NCBI GenBank assembly: GCA_965267405.1 | Contig: OZ253954.1 | Span: 1,612,001-1,676,000 of the forward strand | DNA length: 64,000 nucleotides | Reading direction: 5' to 3' | Origin: JAPPOI01 sp028818055 | GTDB lineage: Bacteria > Pseudomonadota > Alphaproteobacteria > Rhodobacterales > Rhodobacteraceae | Program-made: the position numbers and the translations under genes | In this document: piece after piece, positions 8,214 through 15,387 of the stretch | Numbering within the stretch: the stretch's first letter is position 1 | Layout of the letters: each line of letters begins with the position of its first letter | Notes under the pieces: model-generated | The model's database searches: none | What the model saw: only the letters and a program-made list of their open reading frames with translations | Told to the model about the DNA's origin: nothing

Positions 8214-8879
8214 ATGATCCGATTGTATCACGTTCCGTTGTCGCCGTTTTGCCGCAAGGTTCGGCTGTCGCTGGCGGAAAAGAAGCTAGAAGTCGAACTG
8301 GTCGAAGAGCGCTATTGGGAGCGTGACGCGGATTTTCTGCGTCGTAATCCTGCAGGCAAGGTGCCGGTTCTGAAGATCGATGGCCTAACTTTGTCGGAAA
8401 GCGCAGCCATTTGCGAATACATAGAAGAGAAGTATCCGACACCGGCTTTGCTCCCGGCAGACCCCGGCGCGCGCCACGAAGTGCGCCGATTGGTCGGATG
8501 GTTCGATGACAAGTTTCATAACGAAGTAACTTCGAAGCTTCTGTACGAACGCGTGAACAAAAAGATCACGAAAGAGGGCTATCCGGACAGCACGAACGTC
8601 AAAGCGGGCGCGAGAGCAATCAAGATGCACCTTGACTACATGGGGTGGCTTTTGGATCAGCGGCGTTGGTTGGCTGGAAGTGAACTGAGTTTGGCAGATT
8701 TCGCCGCCGCCGCGCACCTTTCGGCGCTGGATTATATTTCGGATGTGAACTGGAACCAGTTCGAAGGTGTGCGCGATTGGTACGCTCGGATCAAATCGCG
8801 ACCAGCATTCCGCGGGTTATTGGCAGATGCCGTTCCCGGGTTTCCGCCGCCGTCACATTACGCAGACTTGGATTTCTGA
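8214..8879 (+). CDS. Glutathione S-transferase family protein
   Basis: A 221-residue GST, not closely similar to the one at 17-637. The thioredoxin domain begins MIRLYHVPLSPFCRKVRL, with a Ser-Pro-Phe-Cys at the active-site position (CPFCRKV-like, as in omega/beta-type or MaiA-like GSTs). It continues NPAGKVPVLKIDG and SESAAICEYIEEKYP. The helical domain has WLAGSELSLADFAAAAHLS. ATG 8214 is supported by AAAGG upstream; the frame opens earlier, inside mtgA. The cysteine in the active site suggests thiol-transferase chemistry rather than classical conjugation, which is inference. Confidence 0.9.
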   Translation: MIRLYHVPLSPFCRKVRLSLAEKKLEVELVEERYWERDADFLRRNPAGKVPVLKIDGLTLSESAAICEYIEEKYPTPALLPADPGARHEVRRLVGWFDDKFHNEVTSKLLYERVNKKITKEGYPDSTNVKAGARAIKMHLDYMGWLLDQRRWLAGSELSLADFAAAAHLSALDYISDVNWNQFEGVRDWYARIKSRPAFRGLLADAVPGFPPPSHYADLDF

Positions 8880-8986
8880 AGGCCTTGCTTCGTAACCGGA
8901 GAATGTAGTCAAACTTCAACGACGTGGTGGAAGATGGAGACGGGCTTTTTGGTTCGATCCTTCCGCTGAATGCTTTGGGGCCGTTG

Positions 8987-10033
8987 ATGTGTGACGAGAC
9001 AGTTAAAGATCGATTGATCCGGGAAGCGCTCGATGCGGGATTCGCCCTGGCCCGCATTTGTACGCCAGATGCTGTTCCCGATGTTCCCGACCGCCTGAAC
9101 GCGTTTCTGAGCGCTGGCTATCACGGCCAAATGCAATGGCTTTCCGATCGATCGGATTGGCGCGGTGATCCACGGAAGCTTTGGCCAGACGCGCGGTCGA
9201 TCATTATGTTGGCCGATCCCTATACCCCTGATCACGATCCATTGGATGATCTGGAAAACCAAGATCACGGAGTGATCTCGGTCTATGCTCGCAACAAAGA
9301 CTATCACGACGTGGCGAAGAAACGGCTGAAGCGTCTTGCCCGATGGCTGGTGGCTGAGACGGGCTGTGAAGTGAAAGTGTTTGTCGACACTGCTCCGGTA
9401 GCCGAAAAACCACTCGCGGAAGCCGCGGGTTTAGGGTGGCAGGGCAAACATACAAATCTGGTGTCGCGCGAACTTGGGAATTGGTTTTTTCTTGGGGCGA
9501 TCTTCACGACACTCGACCTGCCCCCAGACGCGCCTGAGGTCGACCATTGCGGTAACTGTACGCGGTGCCTGGATATTTGTCCGACTGACGCTTTTCCGAC
9601 GCCATACCAATTGGATGCGCGCCTTTGCATCTCGTATCTGACAATCGAGCACAAAGGCCCGATAGCCCCAGAGCTTCGATCCAAAATGGGAAACCGCATT
9701 TACGGATGCGACGACTGTTTGGCGGTCTGCCCTTGGAACAAGTTTAGCGCGACCGCCCGCGACATGAGATATGCGGCGCGCGATGATCTCGTCTCTCCAA
9801 ATCTGGGAGAGCTGGCGCAATTGGATGATGCTGCATTCCGCACAAAGTTTTCGGGCTCGCCCATCAAGAGAATCGGGCGTAACAGATTCGTAAGAAACGT
9901 GCTTTATGCGATCGGGAACTCGGGCAACGCGGACTTTCTGGACGTCGTTTCAAGTTTAAAGATCGATTCAGATGCAACTGTTTGCGATGCAGCCCATTGG
10001 GCAGAAGCGAGAATTCGCCAAATGGGCGAGTAG
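8987..10033 (+). CDS. queG: Epoxyqueuosine reductase (QueG)
   Basis: A 348-residue cobalamin- and iron-sulfur-dependent enzyme that reduces epoxyqueuosine to queuosine in the anticodon loop of GUN tRNAs, the last step of Q synthesis. The flavin-like N-terminal domain contains GYHGQMQWL and the segment DTAPVAEKPLAEAAGLGWQGKHTN. Two 4Fe-4S motifs follow: CGNCTRCLDICPT and YGCDDCLAVCPWN. The C-terminus has HEAT-like repeats. I prefer ATG 8987 (MCDETVKDRL), which gives the usual N-terminus; GTG starts at 8924 or 8927 are possible. A queuosine-precursor transporter with a candidate preQ1 riboswitch lies at 32.2-32.9 kb. Confidence 0.95.
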   Translation: MCDETVKDRLIREALDAGFALARICTPDAVPDVPDRLNAFLSAGYHGQMQWLSDRSDWRGDPRKLWPDARSIIMLADPYTPDHDPLDDLENQDHGVISVYARNKDYHDVAKKRLKRLARWLVAETGCEVKVFVDTAPVAEKPLAEAAGLGWQGKHTNLVSRELGNWFFLGAIFTTLDLPPDAPEVDHCGNCTRCLDICPTDAFPTPYQLDARLCISYLTIEHKGPIAPELRSKMGNRIYGCDDCLAVCPWNKFSATARDMRYAARDDLVSPNLGELAQLDDAAFRTKFSGSPIKRIGRNRFVRNVLYAIGNSGNADFLDVVSSLKIDSDATVCDAAHWAEARIRQMGE

Positions 10034-10066
10034 ATCGCACGAATTTTCAGCAGATTTCGCGGGTTG

Positions 10067-10084
10067 ATGCGGAAGTGTCCGCAT
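10067..10084. repeat. Short hairpin downstream of queG
   Basis: ATGCGGA (10067-10073) and TCCGCAT (10078-10084) form a 7-bp stem with a 4-base AGTG loop, 33 bases after the queG stop. No T-tract follows, so a terminator role is only possible. Confidence 0.4.
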
Positions 10085-10178
10085 AGCGAAGACAGATTGT
10101 TTCTTTCCCTGAATCTTAGTGCATTGTTCAGGAACTCGTCCTATTTTCGATGGGCGGGGGCGCAAACAGCAGATTGAA

Positions 10179-10568
10179 ATGGATGCGCTTAGCCTAACTC
10201 ACGCGTTCCTCTATTACGTTATCGGCGTTAACGCGCTGGTTTTGGTGCTGTCTTGCTATGACAAACTGGCGGCCATGAACTTCTGGCCGCGTGTCTCAGA
10301 ACGCTTTCTTTTGTGGATCTCTTTGGCTGGTGGTGCACCAGCCGCCAAATTTGTACAGCTCGTAACGGGCTACAAATCTCTGCGCATGGATTTTACGGTC
10401 AACCTAACGTTGATCATCGTCTTGCAGATCGGCGTCGGGGTGGCAGCTTGGTCGATCCAATCGCCGCTTCTCAAAGAGCTCGATCTGACAGACGTTAAGC
10501 CAACTGCATCGGCACCCGAGAAGGCCGAAGTGAAAGAACTACCTCGGCGCTTCGGCCCAGGAAGCTGA
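10179..10568 (+). CDS. DUF1294 domain membrane protein
   Basis: A 129-residue membrane protein. The DUF1294 signature is recognisable in SCYDKLAAMNFWPRVSERFLLWISLAGGAPAAKFVQLVTGYKS: the YDK, the R...E.FL and the GG.P segment before a basic loop. About three or four helices are followed by a hydrophilic tail of about 30 residues. The start chosen (MDALSLTHAF) places the first helix at the N-terminus; the frame opens 60 bases earlier. Family function unknown. The C-terminal tail is longer than in many members. Confidence 0.75.
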   Translation: MDALSLTHAFLYYVIGVNALVLVLSCYDKLAAMNFWPRVSERFLLWISLAGGAPAAKFVQLVTGYKSLRMDFTVNLTLIIVLQIGVGVAAWSIQSPLLKELDLTDVKPTASAPEKAEVKELPRRFGPGS

Positions 10569-10629
10569 GAACAGCGCCTCCTTTATTGCGGACAATTTTT
10601 GTGTTGGGCCGCCACGGTCAGGGGTGGCT

Positions 10630-11043
10630 ATGGGTTACGACGTTTATATTACGCGCAAGGCCGATTGGGCCGATACAGACGGCCCGACCATTTCTCGAAC
10701 AGAATGGATGAGCCACGTTGGCGACGATCCGGAACTCATTTCCAAACCAGAAGTCATCGTAAAAAACGAACAGGGCGACGCTTTCAATATTCGAGACGAA
10801 ACCTTGGCCGTCTGGAGCAAGGACAGAACTGATGAGTTCACCAAGACTTCGGCTTTGCTTTGGCTGTCTGGCGGAAACGTTGTGGCAAAAAACCCGGATC
10901 GAGACCTGCTCACAAAGATGGGCACTATAGCCCGTGCCCTAAATGCTCAGGTTCAGGGCGAAGACGGCGTCCCCTTCGGCGGCGATGGTTTGCCAAGAAG
11001 TATGCGAGGACGCCGGGGCTGGTGGAGGTTTTGGTCGCGGTGA
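10630..11043 (+). CDS. Conserved hypothetical protein (MGYDVYITRK type)
   Basis: A 137-residue acidic soluble protein starting MGYDVYITRKADWADTDGPTIS, followed by EWMSHVGDDPEL. From memory this start is shared by a set of uncharacterised bacterial proteins. The middle has LLWLSGGNVVAKNPD and the C-terminus is a basic, Gly/Trp-rich tail (RGRRGWWRFW). A GTG at 10624 is an alternative start. No signal peptide, membrane segment or catalytic motif is visible. It ends 6 bases before the convergent ilvE stop. Confidence 0.7.
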   Translation: MGYDVYITRKADWADTDGPTISRTEWMSHVGDDPELISKPEVIVKNEQGDAFNIRDETLAVWSKDRTDEFTKTSALLWLSGGNVVAKNPDRDLLTKMGTIARALNAQVQGEDGVPFGGDGLPRSMRGRRGWWRFWSR

Positions 11044-11049
11044 CTGATG

Positions 11050-11919
11050 TTACTGACGAACGAGTTCCTCGTACGCTGTCGAGATTTCCCGCGCCAACTG
11101 ACCAACTTCGAAGTTGTAATCACCGATCTCGCCAACCGGTGTGACTTCGGCGGCCGTACCCGTCAGCCAGCACTGTTCGAAGCCTTCCATTTCGCCCGGC
11201 ATGATGTGGCGTTCGTGAACCTTGATCTGGCGATCTTTCAGCATCCCGATAACTGTCTGCCGCGTGATGCCATTTAGGAAGCAATCAGCCATTGGCGTGT
11301 GGACCTCTCCGTCCTGAACGAAGAAGATGTTCGCTCCAGTGGCTTCGGCAACATAGCCGCGATAATCCATGAACAGCGCATCCGAACACCCTTTGGCTTC
11401 GGCCGCGTGCTTTGACGTTGTACAGATCATATAAAGTCCAGCCGCCTTGGCGTGGACCGGGATGGTCTCAGGCGACGGACGTTTCCATTTCGCGATGTCC
11501 AGCTTTGCGCCTTTGAACTTGGCGTCGCCGTAATAGCTGCCCCATTCCCAGGCAGCGATGGCCAGATGCACAGGATTGCGCGCCGAAGCGACACCCATGT
11601 CCTCACCCGCTCCGCGCCAGGCAACTGCGCGAACGTAGGCGTCAGAATGCCCGTTTACGGTCAGGACTTCTTGCTTGGCAGCTTCGATCTCATCGACCGT
11701 GTACGGGATTTGGAAATCCAGCTCGCCGGCCGAGAAATGCAGTCGTTCCGAATGTCTCCGGCTTTCAAAGATCTTGCCGTTGTAAGCGCGCTCTCCTTCG
11801 AACACGCTAGAGGCATAATGCAGGGCATGGGTCAGCACATGGACGTTGGCATCGCGCCACGGCACCATTTTGCCGTTGAACCAAATCAATCCGTCCCGAT
11901 CATCATATGCGCCAGCCAT
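11050..11919 (-). CDS. ilvE: Branched-chain amino acid aminotransferase
   Basis: A 289-residue fold-type IV PLP aminotransferase that makes or degrades Leu, Ile and Val by transamination with glutamate/2-oxoglutarate. Visible family landmarks are LHYASSVFEGERAYNG near residue 35, VRAVAWRG near 97, the lysine region HAKAAGLYMICTTSKHAAEAKG (the PLP lysine is in this segment), DYRGYVAEATGANIFFV and FLNGITRQTVIGML, and the C-terminal LTGTAAEVTPVGEIG. Length fits the short BCAT form. It is divergent from petP, and the 146-bp gap holds repeats that could regulate both. Confidence 0.94.
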   Translation of the reverse strand: MAGAYDDRDGLIWFNGKMVPWRDANVHVLTHALHYASSVFEGERAYNGKIFESRRHSERLHFSAGELDFQIPYTVDEIEAAKQEVLTVNGHSDAYVRAVAWRGAGEDMGVASARNPVHLAIAAWEWGSYYGDAKFKGAKLDIAKWKRPSPETIPVHAKAAGLYMICTTSKHAAEAKGCSDALFMDYRGYVAEATGANIFFVQDGEVHTPMADCFLNGITRQTVIGMLKDRQIKVHERHIMPGEMEGFEQCWLTGTAAEVTPVGEIGDYNFEVGQLAREISTAYEELVRQ

Positions 11920-11963
11920 GACAGCCTCCTTTTCAAAAATTGCGCAAATAGTTCCGCTTCGGT

Positions 11964-12039
11964 CATAAAGTTGCGGAAAATTCGGGAATCGCTACCAGTG
12001 AAGCCTTGGAATGTCAACAAGGCTGACATAAAGTTGGGG
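11964..12039. promoter_or_regulatory. Direct repeats and dyad between ilvE and petP
   Basis: CATAAAGTTGCGG (11964-11976) recurs as CATAAAGTTGGGG (12027-12039), 13 bp with one mismatch, starts 63 bp apart (six helical turns). Between them AGCCTTG (12002-12008) and CAAGGCT (12018-12024) form a perfect dyad. The arrangement suggests an operator for PetP, PetR or another regulator acting on ilvE and petPR; this is inferred from position and symmetry only. Confidence 0.5.
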
Positions 12040-12065
12040 CAAGGAAACGCGGAGCAGAGGCAGAA

Positions 12066-12569
12066 ATGTCGGATACGGGACCACGGCCAAGCGGCGAGAA
12101 TCTGTTGTTCTTGACGGACGAGCAACTCAGCAAAGGTATCGAAGCCATGTTCTTCGCTTACCGCGGCTTTACAGCTGATCCCGACAGGATTTTGGCCGAG
12201 AAGGGATATGGACGCGCGCATCATCGGGCGATTCATTTCATCAACCGTTCTCCGGGAACCACGGTGAATAACTTGCTGTCGATCCTAGGTGTTACCAAGC
12301 AATCGCTTAATCGTGTCTTGCGTACTTTGATTGAAGACGGTCTTGTTGAAAGTCACGTCGGTTCGCGGGATCGGCGTGAAAGAAATCTTAACCTGACGGA
12401 CGCGGGACGCCACCTTGAACACGAACTGTCTACTGCTCAACGGGAACGGATGCGTGGCGCGTTTCGATCGGCGGGTCCCGAAGCGGTATCGGGATTTCGT
12501 ATGGTACTAGAAGCGATGATGGACGGCGACATGCGGCGACATTACAAGCGTCTGAAGGAGAGCGGATAA
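12066..12569 (+). CDS. petP: MarR-family regulator PetP
   Basis: A 167-residue winged-helix MarR-type regulator. The DNA-binding part is NNLLSILGVTKQSLNRVLRTLIEDGLVESHVGSRDRRERNLNLTDAGR (about 70-120), with the helix-turn-helix and the DxRxR-type wing. It overlaps the following response regulator by one base (TAATG). This MarR plus response regulator pair matches petP-petR of Rhodobacter capsulatus, where petR is needed for photosynthetic and respiratory growth and lies upstream of the cytochrome bc1 operon. Here the bc1 genes are not adjacent. Confidence 0.88.
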   Translation: MSDTGPRPSGENLLFLTDEQLSKGIEAMFFAYRGFTADPDRILAEKGYGRAHHRAIHFINRSPGTTVNNLLSILGVTKQSLNRVLRTLIEDGLVESHVGSRDRRERNLNLTDAGRHLEHELSTAQRERMRGAFRSAGPEAVSGFRMVLEAMMDGDMRRHYKRLKESG

Positions 12570-13270
12570 TGTCCCAACCAGACGCGCATTTACTGATCGT
12601 TGATGACGACGAACGCATTCGCGGGCTTTTGCAGAAATTCCTGATCCGTCATGGTTTCCTGGTGTCGGCTGCGCGCGATGCAGCACACGCAGATCGCATA
12701 TTGTCGGGGCTCGACTTTGATCTCGTTGTATTGGACGTGATGATGCCGGGCGAAGACGGCATCAGTTTTTGCAAGCGGCTGCGCGCTGAACGTGAATTAC
12801 CGATTTTGCTTTTGACAGCTAAAGGTGACACCGAAGATCGTATCGCTGGTCTTGAGGCTGGCGCCGATGATTACTTGGCCAAGCCGTTTGAACCAAAAGA
12901 GCTCTTGTTGCGGATCAACTCAATCCTCAGACGGGTTCCGCCGTCTGAACCCGCTGACATGACGCCCAAGGTTCTGTCGCTCGGAATTTATCGCTACGAC
13001 GTCGAAAAGGGTTCGATGTGGGAAGGCGAAAACCCGGTTCGGCTGACCGCCACCGAAAGCCAGCTCATGCGCATATTCTCGGCGTGCCCGGGCGAGGCAA
13101 TCAGCAGAAGCAAGCTGGTCGAAGATCTTGGCCGGGACGGTGGACAGGCACAGGAACGTGCAATTGATGTTCAGATCACGCGCCTGCGCCGTAAGATCGA
13201 GGCCGATCCAAAACAGCCACGTTATCTTCAGACGGTGCGCGGCGCGGGATACATGCTGTCGCCAGATTAG
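12569..13270 (+). CDS. petR: OmpR-family response regulator PetR
   Basis: A 233-residue two-domain response regulator. The receiver (about 1-120) has the acidic pair in LLIVDDDERIRG, the phospho-acceptor Asp in LDLVVLDVMMPGEDG-type context (FDLVVLDVMMPGEDG), the Thr/Ser in LLLTAKGD and the Lys in YLAKPFEP. The DNA-binding winged helix (about 135-230) ends in RRKIEADPKQPRYLQTVRGAGYML, typical of OmpR/PhoB. No histidine kinase gene is next to it; the partner MarR gene takes that place. All phosphorylation residues are present, so a separate kinase probably exists. Confidence 0.93.
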   Translation: MSQPDAHLLIVDDDERIRGLLQKFLIRHGFLVSAARDAAHADRILSGLDFDLVVLDVMMPGEDGISFCKRLRAERELPILLLTAKGDTEDRIAGLEAGADDYLAKPFEPKELLLRINSILRRVPPSEPADMTPKVLSLGIYRYDVEKGSMWEGENPVRLTATESQLMRIFSACPGEAISRSKLVEDLGRDGGQAQERAIDVQITRLRRKIEADPKQPRYLQTVRGAGYMLSPD

Positions 13271-13339
13271 GATCCTGGAAACCTTTGCGAGCGCAAAGGA
13301 CGATTGCGCGATTGCGCTCAATTTGTCAGAGCTTGGACC

Positions 13340-14275
13340 ATGACAACCGCTTACTTTTCGCATCCTTCATCTTTGGATCACGTCACACCGCCCGGTCATC
13401 CTGAACAGGTGGCGCGGCTGCAATCGATTGCCTCGGCACTCGAAGACGGCACATTCGCCGACTTGGACAGACGTGATGCACCGATTGGTCGCGTAGATGA
13501 CATTCTTCGCTGCCACCCTCAGCGGTATTTTGACAAGGTCGAAGCGGCAAGTCCTTCAGATGGGTGGGTGTCTCTGGACGGCGACACCCATATGTCGCCC
13601 GGATCATTCAACGCAGCTTTGCATGGTGTCGGAGCGATCACGTCAGCCGTGGATGCTGTGCTGGAGAATTCTGCAGGCAATGCATTCTGCGCCATGCGTC
13701 CCCCGGGGCACCACGCGGAAACAGAAACTGCCATGGGTTTCTGCCTGTTTGGGAATGCGGCCATCGGTGCAAAGTACGCGCTGGATCAGCACAACCTCTC
13801 TCGCGTTGCTGTACTGGACTTCGATGTCCACCACGGCAATGGCACGCAAGACTTGCTGTGGTCGGAAGAGCGGACCCTTTTTGCGTCTTCGCACCAAATG
13901 CCGCTTTACCCAGGCACAGGGGCATCTCATGAAACGGGCGCCCACAATAACGTTCTGAACGTGTCGCTTGCGCCCATGACTGGGGGCAGAGAGATGCAAC
14001 GCGCTTGGGGCGATGTCATACTTCCGGCCGTTGAATCGTTTTCGCCTGAGCTGATCATCGTTTCGGCTGGGTTTGACGCACACGCGGCTGATCCTTTGGC
14101 CAACCTGAACTGGACCACCGAAGATTTTGCGTGGGTCACTCATGCGATATGTGACGTTGCGGACGATACTGCGAACGGTCGTGTGGTCTCGACACTGGAA
14201 GGTGGGTATGATCTGACAGCGTTGGCCGCGAGCGTCGCGGCGCATGTCAGCGTTCTGATGGAGCGAGCAAAATGA
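13340..14275 (+). CDS. Histone deacetylase family protein (acetylpolyamine/AcuC-like)
   Basis: A 311-residue zinc hydrolase of the arginase-deacetylase fold. Signature segments are HPEQVARL at the start, AMRPPGHHAE with the two catalytic histidines (about 120-126), VLDFDVHHGNGTQD with the zinc Asp and His (about 160), and SAGFDAHAADPLANL with the last zinc Asp (about 250). Bacterial members remove acetyl groups from polyamines, small molecules or protein lysines; the substrate here is unknown. It overlaps xseB as ATGA and leads the xseB-ispA-dxs cluster. Confidence 0.92.
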   Translation: MTTAYFSHPSSLDHVTPPGHPEQVARLQSIASALEDGTFADLDRRDAPIGRVDDILRCHPQRYFDKVEAASPSDGWVSLDGDTHMSPGSFNAALHGVGAITSAVDAVLENSAGNAFCAMRPPGHHAETETAMGFCLFGNAAIGAKYALDQHNLSRVAVLDFDVHHGNGTQDLLWSEERTLFASSHQMPLYPGTGASHETGAHNNVLNVSLAPMTGGREMQRAWGDVILPAVESFSPELIIVSAGFDAHAADPLANLNWTTEDFAWVTHAICDVADDTANGRVVSTLEGGYDLTALAASVAAHVSVLMERAK

Positions 14276-14514
14276 GCGACACGCCAGTAAGCGAGATGAG
14301 TTTTGAAGACGCCATGCGCGCGTTGGAAGATGTCGTGAACCGGCTCGAGGCTGGCGATGTACCGCTGGAAGATTCCATCAAGCTTTATGAACGTGGGGCA
14401 GAGCTGAAAGCCCATTGCCAGAAGAAATTGGCCGAGGCCGAGGAAAAAGTTGCCCAAATTACGCTGGACAAAGATGGGCAACCAACCGGAACGGCGCCGG
14501 TCGACCCACAGTGA
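14272..14514 (+). CDS. xseB: Exodeoxyribonuclease VII small subunit
   Basis: An 80-residue coiled-coil-like protein with the XseB core MSFEDAMRALEDVVNRLEAGDVPLEDSIKLYERG, ending LKAHCQKKLAEAEEKV. XseB combines with XseA to form exonuclease VII, which degrades single-stranded DNA from both ends. It overlaps the HDAC-like gene (ATGA) and the ispA start (GTGA), so the three are translationally coupled. xseA is not in the window. Confidence 0.95.
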   Translation: MSDTPVSEMSFEDAMRALEDVVNRLEAGDVPLEDSIKLYERGAELKAHCQKKLAEAEEKVAQITLDKDGQPTGTAPVDPQ

Positions 14515-15374
14515 GTTTCGAAGACCGACTGAAATCTGTCGCCGCGGAAGTCGACGCGACGCTTGACGGGTATCTTGACGCAGACACCAGCACAATCGAA
14601 GAGGCGATGCGGTACGCCGTCTTGGGCGGTAAGAAACTGCGCGGGTTCCTCGTCGTTGAAAGCTGCGCACTCCACGCTGTTCCAAAAAACGAAGCGTTGA
14701 AAGCGGCAGCTGCGATTGAATGCATCCACGCTTATTCATTGGTCCATGATGACTTGCCGTGCATGGATGATGATGACCTGCGCCGCGGCAAACCGACCCT
14801 CCACAAACAGTGGGATGAAGCCACGGCGGTTCTCGCCGGAGACGCACTCCAGACTTTGGCCTTTGAAATTCTTGCCGATCTGAACCTGCCAGCCGAGAGT
14901 CGGGTCAATGCGATCAGAAAATTGGCGCGAGCTTCCGGCAAAGACGGAATGGTTCTGGGGCAAGCGTTGGACATCGCTGCTGAATCCGCGACAGCTCCTC
15001 TGTCGTTGGATCAAATCAAACGGTTGCAGGCTCACAAGACCGGTTGCCTTATTGAGTGGTCAGCAACCGCTGGTGCCGTCCTGGCTGGAGCCGACGCAGG
15101 GCCGCTGCAGGCCTATGCCAACGCCTTGGGCCTCGCATTTCAGATTGCTGACGACATTCTTGACGAAACAGGTGATGAAGCGAAGGCAGGCAAGCGTCTG
15201 AAGAAGGATGCCGACGCCGGCAAAGCCACGTTCGTTTCGCACTACGGACTTGAAGGGGCTCAAGACATGGCGCGCGCGTTGGTCGCAGACGCAATCGACG
15301 CTCTCTCCCTATATGATGCACAAGCGGACCATTTGCGGGACGCTGCCAAATTCGTTATTTCGCGCGAACACTAG
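14511..15374 (+). CDS. ispA: Farnesyl/geranyl diphosphate synthase (polyprenyl synthetase)
   Basis: A 287-residue short-chain prenyltransferase that condenses IPP with DMAPP/GPP to make FPP. The first aspartate-rich motif is HDDLPCMDDDDLRRGKPT (about residue 83) and the second is QIADDILDETGD (about 213), with KTGCLIEW near 180. GTG 14511 is chosen because it overlaps the xseB stop and gives the usual VSFEDRL start; the frame opens earlier, inside xseB. The gene lies between xseB and dxs, so prenyl-precursor supply and chain elongation are made from one transcript. Confidence 0.95.
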   Translation: MSFEDRLKSVAAEVDATLDGYLDADTSTIEEAMRYAVLGGKKLRGFLVVESCALHAVPKNEALKAAAAIECIHAYSLVHDDLPCMDDDDLRRGKPTLHKQWDEATAVLAGDALQTLAFEILADLNLPAESRVNAIRKLARASGKDGMVLGQALDIAAESATAPLSLDQIKRLQAHKTGCLIEWSATAGAVLAGADAGPLQAYANALGLAFQIADDILDETGDEAKAGKRLKKDADAGKATFVSHYGLEGAQDMARALVADAIDALSLYDAQADHLRDAAKFVISREH

Positions 15375-15387
15375 CGCCGGAGGATTA

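Noticed and set aside
11452..12114. 220-codon plus-strand frame over ilvE and into the petP gap
   Set aside because: Antisense to ilvE and overlaps the petP start in another frame; no ribosome site or motif.
12569..13270. Expectation of petABC (cytochrome bc1) beside petR as in Rhodobacter capsulatus
   Set aside because: The genes that follow are HDAC-like, xseB, ispA and dxs; no bc1 gene is in the window.
14140..14847. 235-codon minus-strand frame across xseB and ispA
   Set aside because: Antisense to three certain genes; Arg/Pro/Cys-rich shadow sequence without recognisable features.
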